Below are positions 43,570 through 53,545 of a stretch of DNA of 64,000 bases, piece by piece (within the stretch, counting starts at the first letter, position 1; the number at the start of each line of letters is the position of its first letter). The translations under genes were made by a program, and so were the position numbers. This stretch comes from Undaria pinnatifida. Taxonomy: Eukaryota; Sar; Phaeophyceae; Laminariales; Alariaceae. The notes below the pieces were generated by a model. It worked only from the letters and a program-made list of their open reading frames with translations. It was not told where the DNA came from and ran no database searches. The stretch lies in assembly GCA_012845835.1 (NCBI GenBank), contig JABAKD010000014.1, positions 10,021,701 to 10,085,700 of the forward strand. Direction: 5' to 3'.

Positions 43570-45420
43570 TAGTGCGGCACGCTGCATTGCTGTCGACGTA
43601 ACCGCCCCTTTATAGTGCGGTGGGTGTGGGTACGGATTTTTCTCAGCTGTCCACGCGATAGGCCGTCTTCTTACTGCTGCGGGCACATGTGCTGCCCTTC
43701 CATAATGCTGCTAGGGTCGATGCTGCATTTTTGTCTTTGCAGCTGTTACGACGAACACTGTCCCTTGAAAGGCGGTTTACAGTTGGCGGAGACGCTAAGC
43801 ATTATGCTTGTGCCACAAACGCTGCCTTTCTGCTGCTAGTACTTGTGCTGCCCTTCGCTATGCTGCTAGGGTCGACGATGGCATTTTTTTCTGCAAATGC
43901 TAGAACAGCTACTGCCCGTTACAGAGCGTTTACTACCGTTAGCGGAGATGCTGCGCTTTGCTGGTAGTGCAAGTGAGGACCAGTCCGTTTGATGCTGGCA
44001 CTAGGGGGCTAACACCCTTTTTATTCGGCTGCGGGCGTACACATCTCTTCTACAGCGGGTCTTGGTATTATACTACCCATTTTAAGGCGGTTAGTGTTGT
44101 CGTCACCCGTGGACACAGGAACAATCTTGCAGCAAACAGCACTACTGTTGGCGCCACCGTTCCCCTCTAGTGCGGGCGGTGGGGAACTGCCTTGCTCGGA
44201 CGGTATACTACCCATCTTGGTGCGGTTGGTATTGCCGTTACCTGTTAACCCAGCAGCGATATTACATCAATCAGCACTACTGTAGGCGCAAACATCCCTC
44301 TATAGTGCGGACGGTGGGAAAACTGCCTTGTGTGGGCATAATACTGCCCATCCTCGTGAGGTTGGTGTTGTCGGTGCCTATGGGCACAGCAGCGGTAATG
44401 CTGCGAGCAGCACTACCGTAGGCGCGACCATCCCTCTACAGTACGATCGGTGGGGGGACTACCTTGTTCGGGCGTTGTACTGATCTTTGTCTCTGCGGTT
44501 GGTGTATGTGCAACCCTCTAGTGTGGTAACCCCTCCTACACTACTGGTAGGGCAGATGCTGCCCGTTTCTATGCGGTTAGCTGTGCGACCCTCTACTGTG
44601 CTGCCCCTACACTACTGTCAGGGCAAATGACGCCCGTTTTCACAGGCTTGGCTATGCGATCCTCTTCTGTGCTACCCCCCTACACTGTGAATAGGATAAA
44701 TGCTGCTTTTTTTGGTGCGAAGGGCGCGAGCGTTTTGGGCGACCCTTTACTGTGCTGCCCCCCTACGCTGTACATAGGATAAATGCTGCTTGTTTTGGTG
44801 CGATGAGAGCGTGGATTTGTGCGGCCCTCTCCTGTACTGCCCCCCTACACCACCGTTCGGGCAAGCGCTCGATTTTCTGCGATGGTCCTCGTGATCCTCT
44901 GCTGTGCTACCCCCCCCTACACTACTCTTCGGGTAGATGCTGCCCATTTTGCTGCCGAAGGTATGGGCTTCTTGGTGCGACCCTTTGTTATGCTGCCCGC
45001 CCCCTGGGCCTAGGGTAAATGCTTCATTTTTTGGTGCGATGGGCGTGGGCTTCTCGTGCAAACCTTAACTGTGCTACCCCCCCTTTACACTGCACCTGGG
45101 TTAGATGCTGCCTGTTTTGGTGTGATGGACGTGGGCGTTTTGGGCGGCGCTTTCCTGTGCTACCCCCCCCCCGCCTAGGTTAAATGCTGTCTGTTTTGGT
45201 GCGATGGGTGCAGACGTATATTTACTGTGCTGCCCCCCCTGCACTGCGGTTGAAGTCAACGCTGCCCATTTTTTACCCCTTTTACTGCGGTTCGTGTGGG
45301 CGCTATCCGTATACCCTACGGTCAGACTGGGCGCTGCTCTTATGTTGCGGTTTTGGTGGATGGTGCCCTTCTTACCACTGTTCTCCATTTATACTGCTAA
45401 TTGGCGCGGCTGCTGCCATC
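43570..45420 (+). repeat. Satellite-like array with ~80-bp and ~130-160-bp units
   Basis: From about 44,580 to 45,240 the motif CTGTGCTACCCCCCCTACAC recurs at spacings of 70-87 bp. It is followed by a GGGTAAATGCTGC(T/C)GTTTTGGTG-like block and a GCGAT(G/T)GGCGTGGGC-like block. Upstream (44,157-44,460) a ~135-bp unit with CATCCCTCTA(T/C)AGTGCGG repeats, and at 43,690 and 43,848 GTGCTGCCCTTC starts ~158-bp units. Copies are diverged. Frames on both strands are repetitive shadows. Confidence 0.75.
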
Positions 45421-45608
45421 ATTTATACTGGACGGAGTCGAGACCCATATCTTGCTGTTTACTGGCACACAGATATTTCCGCTTCTTGCAGCAGGGACAC
45501 CACAACACTATATCTGCCTCCATAGCTTCTTTACGCGTCGTTCCCGTCCCGCCATCTTCCCCCACACCCCCTCCTTCCGCTGTCCTCTCTACAGACAACA
45601 AGCAACAA

Positions 45609-47395
45609 CATGTCTATCAGAGAGGAATCGGGTTACTCGGGGCAGGCTGAGGTCTTCCACGCGCCCCGACCTGGATGCCCTCGAGACAGGTAGAGTTTTC
45701 TCGAGATCCCGCGACTCGAGACGGTAGGAACCACCGGAGGAGGGTTCCGGTGACGAGACAAAGGACGGACCACCAGGCCACCACCCGGACCCAACAACCA
45801 AGGGGGTCAACTCGCCGGTTCGCGCAGAGAAGGGGGCGGACCAACCTCCACCGGACTTGGGGGCGTCTCGACGCCAGCTCTCGCTAGCCCCGGGGGCGCG
45901 CCACCAGCGGACGTCTCCGCGTTCGACAGGGCACCCCCGCCGCCACCAGGGCTCTCCGCACTCGGCGCCCCAGAGAGAGCTCCCGGGACCGGGGCGCCCA
46001 CGCCGGCCCCTTAGACTTGGCATATGGGGCGGCGCGGGCCCAGCGGGCGCTCGACGACACCAACCAGACGATTATCCGGCGTGAAGCACGCCGGCGTCGG
46101 TTTGATGAATATACAGAGCAGGAGAAGACCGCTGCGCGGGAGGCGTCCCTGGTAGTGGAGAGGGCGCACCAAGCCCTCGCCCAATCAGTTGCGTCGGCTG
46201 CGGCGGGAGCTACCGCGGCCCCCTCGACTTCGACTTGCCCGCAGGGTGTCGCATCCCAGCGACCACAGCCCGGAGACGACGCCTTTTTCCAGGGCAGCGT
46301 CGCGTGCATGACGTCTGCACCGAGGGTAGAGTTCTCTTCAACGTTGGCGACCACGGTGGTGGAAACGGCCAAGCTCGCCTCACGTTAGAGAGGCCGGTGT
46401 CGCCACACGGGGACGCCCTTTCAGTGGAGGCGGCCCGGGCTCACATGGATTGTACCTCCTATGTCGGACAGACGAAAGCCGCCCCGCTCTTGCCCTCGTC
46501 AAGGCCCTGCGGATGGCCCACGACGATCTCTCCGACCTCGTCTTCTGGCCGACCCGGGAGGAAGAGTTGGCGGAACGCACCCGAGGGAAACAGCGACGCA
46601 GCAACAGTCGCGACCGCGGGGACCGCACCCGTGGGGGTGGCGGTTCGGGGGATGGCGACAAAAATGATGGGGGTGGCGGAAAAAATGGTATGGGTGGCGA
46701 CCGCCACCACCGCCGCATAGTGACAGCGGTGGTGGAGGCGGGGGAGGCGCGTCGGGTGCTTGTGGTGACTCAGTGCGCCGGTGAGGGGGCAACTTTGGTC
46801 GCAACAACCGGGACAGTGGCCGCAGCTCTGGCGGAGGCAGGAGGGCGGAGGAACGGCGCGAGAGGACGTTCAGCGTACGACGGCTCGTCAACCTCCTCCC
46901 GCTCGTCTTCGGCCTCGAGCACGGACCACGGCGAGGTGACCGTGGTAGCAGGCAACAGGCGAGTGACTCCTTCCCTAGCGGATGCTGCTTCCTCCGCCGA
47001 GTGCCTGAGCAAACTGACCGTGTCGGGTGATCATTTCTAAACATGTTTCTTCGGATTTGGCCCGCGCTCGAACCTCCGCGATTGCCACTGCCGCGGCTAC
47101 AGCCAAAGCCACGCTTGATGACTCGATTAAGCGTGCCTACGTTAAGCTCCCCTGCAAAGGTCTATCCCGCATTTCTGTGCTGCCGCTCCTCACCTCTTGG
47201 AACAAGACTGACGGTGCGCAGCCACTCACGAGCTCGGTTAACATCTGCAATGTCCGACATCCTCGTGCGCTGCAACGACCGTTCTACAGAGGGTGTACGA
47301 TCTCCGACGTGGGTGCCCAGTTGGGAACACCGCTCCACATGACGTTCACACGTACAATAACGAAAAAAAAACAGAAGAAAAAAGGAAAAGAATGA
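45609..47395 (+). pseudogene. Retroelement gag-like remnant (first)
   Basis: Plus-strand frames give a GC-rich, Pro/Ala/Arg-rich protein in pieces. An N-terminal Pro/Gly-rich linker (45,730-46,010) is followed by a helical segment DTNQTIIRREARRRRFDEYT then EQEKTAAREASLVVERAHQA (46,017-46,388). Next, in another frame, comes KALRMAHDDLSDLVFWPTRE, then EELAERTRGKQRRSNSRDRG and a Gly/Arg/Asp-rich tail (46,450-47,040), and later a basic piece (ATAKATLDDSIKRAYVKLP). Order and composition (helical capsid-like part, then RG-rich nucleic-acid-binding tail) resemble LTR-retroelement Gag. At least three frame changes and stops make it inactive. There is no protease or reverse transcriptase nearby. The assignment is from general features, not a signature motif. 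Confidence 0.4.
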
Positions 47396-47738
47396 GACCC
47401 CTCCCATTTTTAAAAAACTCACCCACGTAGTATAGTACAAGTACCAACAACGCAGCTGGTAAAGATGAGTATTGACCCGAAGTTCGTCAAACTCACTGCT
47501 GACGTCCTTCAAATATTTTAAAAAAATACCAACACCAACCACTATCGTAGTGGAGAAAAACAAAATGTGAATATGTATATTATATATATTTTAAACAAAA
47601 GAATAGGACCCCTCCCATGAAGAAAAAAGTCACCCACACAGTATATTACAAGTACCAACAACGTAGCTTGCAAATATGAGTATTGACCCGAAATTCGTCG
47701 AATTCACGGCTGACGTCCTTGAAATATTTTTTATAAAA
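47392..47738 (+). repeat. Direct duplication of gag leader (~135 bp, spacing ~212 bp)
   Basis: GACCCCTCCCAT, then AGTACCAACAACG(C/T)AGCT and ATGAGTATTGACCCGAA occur at 47,395-47,520 and 47,607-47,735. Each copy contains an ATG that opens MSIDPKFV. Confidence 0.85.
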
Positions 47739-48743
47739 TAACGCCTAACGAGCCCACGACCACCCGCATGGCGTCCTTGATCGATGTTTTTCTTGGGGCA
47801 GGTGTCGCGAGCCATGGCTGGAGGGCCATCTGGGACTAAGGCTTTTACCCTCCTGTTGCGTCTGCTGATGACGCAATTCGACTGAGTCGACACGGGAGAG
47901 GGCAACGGCACGCCTTTGTCTGATTTCAGTCGGGAGTTCCGCGTGTTGGTATCGGCAGTCACGCGGAGTGAGCGTGGTTGATTTCCGGGGACGGATGTGG
48001 TGTTGGAGGTGGTTCGGATGGCGGTAAATGAGCAGTTTCCGACGCCCATGCCTACGTTGTACCCTGGTTCGAAGGCAACGAACTCGCGGCCATTCGCCTC
48101 GTTAGATGCTATGTGGGGAGCGTTTAGTGACTTGGCGCACAATAAGAACCATGCCGTCAACAGCGAAAAACATTTTTCTCTCCCTGTTTCTTCGACGGGT
48201 GCGCGGTTATCCGCCCCGTCGGGGCCCCGGCCCCCCGATCATGGGCGCGGCCAGGACCGAGTGCCGTCCCAGTCGCTTTCGTGGCAGACGGGATCGAGCC
48301 ATCATCCAACTGCCATGCCCATCGATGATTCATCTGACCCTTGGCTTGACCAGACATCGAACTGCTGGCCACTAGAAGAGCATCATTGTGCAGAAGTTTT
48401 CGCCGTTAGTGCCTCGTTTAAGACAGACTACCCTCCCCTTAGGAGCGGCCTCCTTACACCCTTCACTCGCGCTGATGCCCTCCGAGCAAATTGGGGGCTT
48501 TGCCTAAACCTCCACGACGCCAACCACTCCTTCAAGCATTGTAGGCATTCGTCCATTAATGCGAGTGGCTGTTTAAACCCTGAACTTGGCCAACTCGGCG
48601 ACGATGACGCATACCGACGTTGGCAAGCACGTATGGTCTGATACCGCCGAGACGGCAAATTTTCTCGCCCGAACAACCACAACAAAAGCGTTGCCATCAT
48701 TCAGGTCAATCGCGAGGGCATCACCAGGATCAAGACCAAGTAA
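47676..48743 (+). pseudogene. Retroelement gag remnant with degenerate zinc knuckle (second)
   Basis: A single frame of 356 codons runs from ATG 47,676 (MSIDPKFVEFTADVLEIF) to TAA 48,741-48,743 with five internal stops (one TAA, four TGA) and no frameshift. Between stops it reads as protein: GGPSGTKAFTLLLRLLMTQF, SDFSREFRVLVSAVTRSERG, VVLEVVRMAVNEQFPTPMPT, ANWGLCLNLHDANHSFKHC, RMV then YRRDGKFSRPNN. The segment CLNLHDANHSFKHC fits the Gag zinc knuckle CX2CX4HX4C with the second Cys replaced by Leu. Gag forms the virus-like particle and packages element RNA. Decay through TGA codons is consistent with CpG-type point mutation. A second copy of its leader lies just upstream. No pol follows; a NADAR-domain remnant is 1.8 kb downstream on the same strand. 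Confidence 0.65.
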
Positions 48744-49924
48744 ACTGTCACAACGATAACACATACACGTCGGATCACCATGTTGGTATCCCGCCCTCGC
48801 GCACCTCTTCTGTCCCCTCTCCTATTCCTCGAATGCGCTTTGGAGCCGCCCATAACCCGGGCGGAAATCCTAACGCGCGCCAGCCTGGCACATTCCGTAT
48901 CGGCAATTGACAGCTCGACGGCGGTACGGCACCGTCGACAGCACTGCCGGGGACACAACATTTGGTTTCAGCAGATGCTCGTGTTCCTGTTGCTAGCCTG
49001 TCCAAAAACGTAGCACAAATTGCCTCTGTCAAGAGCCCAAGGGCTCCTACGCCGTCTGCGGATGATTCTCACGGCGTAGTACCGGCGGCGGGAACTAGCG
49101 CTTCGAGCGTGGTTCCCCTCAGCCAGGAAATCTTTTCGATGGTGAGAACGCGCGCTTCCAGCGACGTTCCCCTCGGTCATGGTCTGAGTTTGGCGACGGG
49201 AACCGCGCTTCCAGCGCCCTTCCACTCCGCCGCGGGATAAACTCGGCAATGGGGGTACGAGCTCCCAACGCCGCCCCCATCAACCATGGCACGGGAGCCT
49301 GTGCTTTACGCGCTCCCCCCCAGGCCCGCGTCGTGCAGGAATATGGCTGCGGTGACGGCGCGTCGCCTTTTTTTGCGAACGTGTCCATCCCCCCCTCTCC
49401 CTGATCAGGCGGTGGCAGTCGGTTTAAGGTGTGGGGCTGTCGACCCTCAAACACTTTTTCTTACCACACGGTGGCGATCGGTTTGAGGTGTTGGAAGGCC
49501 AACACTATAACACCGAGCAAATTTGCGAGGCTCGATCCAGTGATTGCTTGCGATAGCAGCGGACGCTCTGTCCTTTTTTCCATCAAGGAGGAGTCGACAA
49601 GATTAGCTACCTCGGCTCCCTTCTCCAAGAGGCCTGACGGAAAAGAGCTTCCTCGGGTAAAAACATTATTGCCACATGCCTGAGCCCCGCTCCAGAAGAC
49701 GCCCACAGGGTCTATGGGTCCTGCTTCGTCTTCTAGCACGCTAACCCACGTTCTTCAGGTTGTATCTGTCCCAGTGGTACAGGAAGAAAATCCAACACTG
49801 CGCGATAGGCCAGTGGTGACGCCACGGCCTCCAGCCTGATCAGCTGGATGCTATTCCCGTAAATTTTTTACTGAAGAATCGCGCCTCTCGTCAACCAGAA
49901 GCAGCTCAGATCCCCTGTCCGTTC
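48744..49924 (+). other. Decayed coding-like linker between gag and NADAR remnant
   Basis: Short plus frames switch repeatedly (for example ASVKSPRAPTPSADDSHGVV at 49,015 and DSSGRSVLFSIKEESTRLAT at 49,545). They are Ser/Pro/Ala rich with no recognisable protease or polymerase motif. Probably a degraded extension of the same element. Confidence 0.35.
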
Positions 49925-50500
49925 GGGCGAAGTTAGAGCAGTTTCTTGCGATTATACGCCAAAGAGCGAAGAGGCCATGACGCGAGAAACTGCGGGTTCG
50001 GACTCGCGTCGTGCTCCCGAGGCCTGGTGTTCCTGAGGGGGACATTACAGGCCCAAAGTGCCGAGGACTGGTGTTCCCAGAGAGGGATATTGCAAGCCCA
50101 AATGCCCAATGGTCGGTGTTGGACTATTTTTCGCGTGCAGTGAGGGCGCCTTCTTACGAGTTTCCGCCAGCGATTGAGAAGGACCCGAGGCGGGAAACCG
50201 CGCGTTCGGACTCGCATCATGCTCCCGAGACCTGATGTTCCCGCAAGGGGACACTACAGGCTCAAAGAGCCGAGGACTGGTGTTTCCAGAAGGGACATTG
50301 CAGACCCAAATGTCCAACGAGGCTACCGACGGATTGTCACAGTCGGTTTTTATCGTTTGTCGGGCGCAGTTAGAGCGGATTCTTGCGTTTTTCCGCCAAC
50401 GAGCGAAGACCCGAGGTGAAAACCCGCGGGTTCGGATGCGCGTCGTGCTCCCGAAGCCTGGTGTTCCCGGACGCGGACATTGCAGGCCCAAATTCCAACA
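49925..50500 (+). repeat. Three ~225-bp direct repeats with a Cys/His motif
   Basis: Three copies share CGCCA(A/G)(C/A)GA(G/T)(C/T)GA, then GGTTCGGA(C/T)(T/G)CGC(G/A)TC(G/A)TGCTCCC, a CCTG(G/A)TGTTCC block and GACA(T/C)T(A/G)CAGGC(C/T)CAAA. Read in one frame they encode copies of a WCFQKGHCRPKC-like peptide. Copies have diverged and contain stops. Confidence 0.7.
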
Positions 50501-50532
50501 CAGCTGTTGACCCTTCTCTTGAATACTCAACA

Positions 50533-50965
50533 GACAAAGTGGTGTTGTTCTGGCAGCCCCCATCCTGTTTGTCACCGTGGTCTCCTTCGTCGTTTGTCGT
50601 GGACGACGTGCCATATTCTTGCGCGGAGCAGTACATGATGGTCGGAAAGACCAGGCTTTTCCAAGACCATCGAGCAGCGGGGCTCATCATGTCGTCGCCT
50701 AGTCCAAACAAACGCAAACGCATCAGTCGGGGCGTGCGCAAACTTTGACTCCGGTGTTGGGGACAGGGAGAAGCAAAACGCCGTGTTATCTGGCACCTAC
50801 ACCAAATTCACGCAGAATCCAGCCATAAAAAAACACCTTTCGAGCTCTTACTACAAGCTTCTGGCTGAATCCAGCCCTCTGGACCCAGTGTGGGGCATTG
50901 GTCTCCGGGCGGATGATCCCAGGGCCAACAACCCATGCCAGTGGAGAGGAAAAATTGCTCGGTGA
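50533..50965 (+). pseudogene. NADAR (YbiA-like) domain pseudogene
   Basis: The plus strand encodes a NADAR domain, the YbiA/DUF1768 superfamily linked to NAD-derived and ADP-ribose-related metabolism. Frame 1 gives VVLFWQPPSCLSPWSPSSF, then PYSCAEQYMMVGKTRLFQD and an IMSSPSP loop. The family pattern is an N-terminal SNFYP-like strand, then xxEHYxQxxKA. After a one-base shift at about 50,740, frame 2 continues FDSGV, then VLSGTYTKFTQNPAIKKHL, SSPLDPVWGIGL and NPCQWRGK. The KFxQNPxL and (E/A)SPxDxxWGIGL signatures are the strongest hallmarks. A second shift near 50,955 is implied because LLGEALSN follows in frame 3. The Glu of AEQYMM and the WGIGL segment are intact, but two indels make the copy inactive. 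Length (about 145 residues) fits a single domain. It lies downstream of gag-like sequence and abuts a TRIM insertion. Confidence 0.82.
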
Positions 50966-50978
50966 GGCACTGTCTAAT

Positions 50979-51280
50979 TGTTAAGGAATTAGGGGGGTAT
51001 TGGTCCGTTGGACCACTTGCAAAATGTTAACCTATAGCCTACCCAAACCAAGACTTATAACACTCTCCCCCCCTGAAACATCGGGATAGCAGGTCGCCCG
51101 GATACACGGGCGGACGTGTCACTATCCAAGCGGTTTCATTTCCTGGGGATACCGGGGAGAGTATTTTCAAGTTTGACATGGGGAAAGTCTGAAAAGGTTT
51201 ATTGTTGTGGATGGTGGGAGTCGAACCCACGACCCAAAAACCCGTGGTCTGTCGACGACGCCATTTGTTAAGGTATTGGG
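50979..51280 (-). mobile_element. TRIM-type miniature LTR element, second copy (truncated)
   Basis: Minus orientation. The complete LTR is 50,979-51,062 (reverse: TGTTATAAGTC... to TAACA), the polypurine tract is 51,063-51,075, and the internal region with the tRNA-like segment (GGGTTCGACTCCCACCATCC in reverse) runs to about 51,263. The other LTR is represented only by TGTTAAGGTATTGGG at 51,266-51,280, where repeat R2 begins. It lies 13 bp after the NADAR stop codon. Confidence 0.8.
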
Positions 51281-51540
51281 CGGGGACACAGAGTGTCCCC
51301 TGCAGGTCTGCCAATCGAGCAGGTCGTTGGAGAGTACTCAATTTGTTAGCCTTTAGGAGAGACGAAGCATTATTAGTTTGCACCAGCGCCCCGGATGATC
51401 TCAGAGAACGGAGGCATGAGCCTCCGTTCTATTTCCTGACTATCTCGAACAGAAAACGCCAACCTTATCATACCAAACCCGTCCAAATTTTCTCAAATCA
51501 GCTATTTACAGGCCGTTCGAGGCCGTATATTAACATAAGA
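51271..51540 (+). repeat. Dispersed repeat R2, copy b
   Basis: Co-linear with 30,097-30,367. It has the same GGGGACAC/GTGTCCCC hairpin plus a perfect 10-bp inverted repeat GAACGGAGGC-atga-GCCTCCGTTC at 51,405-51,428. It joins directly to the truncated TRIM LTR. Confidence 0.8.
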
Positions 51541-51699
51541 CCTTTATTTCAGACCATGTCGCCGGAAATCCACAATACTTATACCCCTGCATCTCGCAAC
51601 AAGTATTAAACCTGATCATACCTATGTAAGGCGTGCGATAAGATGCTACACCAACGTCATTCTCCCTGAATCACGGTAAGAAGACACGGTAGGCTCTCC

Positions 51700-52050
51700 A
51701 TGCATTCAAGGGCTAACTACACTATACTGGTACTAGACGAACACTCTACGACACTATCCCTTCTGGGAGCCAGGTATAACGACCTAACAAACAAAAAATG
51801 CGTCTCATTTCGCTCCGCGCGTGTCGTGCAGATCCCGATGTTCCATACCGGGCGCGTGTACCTAATGGTGCCAGATACGTGTTTTCGACGTTTGATGATG
51901 AGAAAGGGAAAGGAAAGCAAAAGTTTATATTATGACATGTTTAGACACACTCCCGGGCCCGTAGAATCAAAGAATGTTTACGCGTTGCCGATACCAGCCC
52001 AGCGACAAACACATGCGGTGCCAAAGCAGCTGAAACTTCGTGGAGGTTAG
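51700..52050 (+). CDS. Small ORF of unknown function
   Basis: ATG at 51,700 and a 116-codon frame. It reads as plausible protein (YTILVLDEHSTTLSLLGARY, VVQIPMFHTGRVYLMVPDTC, RRLMMRKGKESKSLYYDM, VYALPIPAQRQTHAVPKQL) and ends in KLRGG, reminiscent of the ubiquitin-type C-terminal LRGG, although no ubiquitin fold pattern precedes it. No intron signals were assigned and no homologue is recognised. It could be a remnant of a longer gene. Confidence 0.35.
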   Translation: MHSRANYTILVLDEHSTTLSLLGARYNDLTNKKCVSFRSARVVQIPMFHTGRVYLMVPDTCFRRLMMRKGKESKSLYYDMFRHTPGPVESKNVYALPIPAQRQTHAVPKQLKLRGG

Positions 52051-52224
52051 CGAGATATTGAAAGCTGCCTAACGGAGTTGGCGTTCGCGTCTCAGTGTGG
52101 CCAGGACCGAGAATGCCGAAAATCGAAAGATCGAGCGGGTTTCTCTACCGTAGGAGTGTACGTACGCGGATACGAATAAACATCAAGCATGTTTTCGGAA
52201 TATTGCAAGGTTATGTTCAGTAGA

Positions 52225-52625
52225 GTTTGTGGATTCCGGGTAAGAGTTCGGGATACTTACAGAACTTCCAGAATTTTCGCGTACGAGTGTGGAAGTGTTA
52301 CAGAACTCACAAAAGTTCCGGATATTGTGGCACGGGCGTACAAAACTCACAGAACTTACGAGCGGGTACAAAACATGCTGTACCCGTACCCCGGGTATTG
52401 TGGCACGGGTCGTACAGAACCTACAGAACTTCCGGGTGCGGACCCGTTTGAAAGTCTTCCAGATGTTCCGGGTGTTGTGGCACGGGCGTACAGAACTTAC
52501 AGAAGTTCCGGGCAGGTATGAAAATGCTGTGGCACTGGCGTACAGAAATTGCAGAAGTTCCGGGTACGGGTATGAATATCCTGCAGAACTTACAGAAGTT
52601 CCGTGTACGGGTAAAACCCAGGTAA
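52225..52625 (+). repeat. ~50-bp minisatellite (GTACAGAACTTACAGAAGTTCCGGG), block A
   Basis: Repeated TTGTGGCACGGGCGTACAGA, then ACTTACAGAAGTTCCGGGTA units, 7-8 diverged copies. Confidence 0.8.
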
Positions 52626-52912
52626 ATACACGGTCTCCGGGGAGGAGTTTGAAGTGGAGGAGGATCCATCGAGCTTGTATGGCATGCCCTCACTCCGACA
52701 ACATCCCCGAGGCAATCCGTCGTAGCTTTGAGAGCTGTGGACAACCACCACCGAGGCGATAAATCGTGAAGTTCAACGAGTACTGACCGGGGCAACAGCC
52801 GCGCTCACGTATACTGTTCTGTAACAGATCATACCATACCGTACCTCGGCTGTGGCGCCTCAAAACGAATATTGGCGGTCGCAAGCCCGATCTTTCCACC
52901 AGCTCGATAAGC

Positions 52913-52956
52913 CAAGTGCTACGACAAAGAAGCCCCAAGTGCTACGACAAAGAAGC
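52913..52956 (+). repeat. 22-bp tandem repeat x2
   Basis: CCAAGTGCTACGACAAAGAAG occurs twice in succession. Confidence 0.85.
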
Positions 52957-53289
52957 GAGGCCACCGAGAACACAGGAAGAGGACAGTTCACGACTTCGAT
53001 TATAGCGAGATCTGCATTATTCCGATCGGAAAAAAAACATTGACAACACGCAATACGTGGTTTCCCGCTAGAACGTAAATTCGTATGTTTCCACCAAATC
53101 GAACCGTCAAATATAATTCGATTCATAAAAAAAACAAAATCGATTCAAAAGTGTACTTCGTTAATACGCGCCCTTAGAAACGAAAACACCAACAGGTAAT
53201 ATTATTATTGTATGACACGTGCTGCCGTTCGGTGTTCGATTTGTGTGACTGACCAAACATGGCATCATAATGCATAATACACTCTTCGG

Positions 53290-53545
53290 GCTAAGCCTGT
53301 ATTAATACAGGGCTTCCCGAGTATTGCAACAAAGGTGTACCCGTACCTCGGGTATTGTGCCACAGTCTTACAGGAGTCACAGAAGTTCCTGGTAAGGGTA
53401 TGGGGATTTACAGAACTTCCAGAAGTTTCGGGTGGGTATCAATGTCGTACAGAACTGCCATAAGTTCCGGGTACGGGTATGAATGTCCTACAGAACTTAC
53501 AGAAGTTATTTGTACGGTAATACCCGGGGTAGATACCTCGGGTGT
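53290..53545 (+). repeat. ~50-bp minisatellite, block B
   Basis: Same unit family as block A (CTACAGAACTTACAGAAGTT, GTTCCGGGTACGGGTATGAA), 4-5 copies. The two blocks flank 52.6-53.3 kb. Confidence 0.8.

Noticed and set aside
45204-45650. 148-codon ORF at the satellite end
   Set aside because: Mostly satellite-derived; overlaps the Gag-like start in a different frame.
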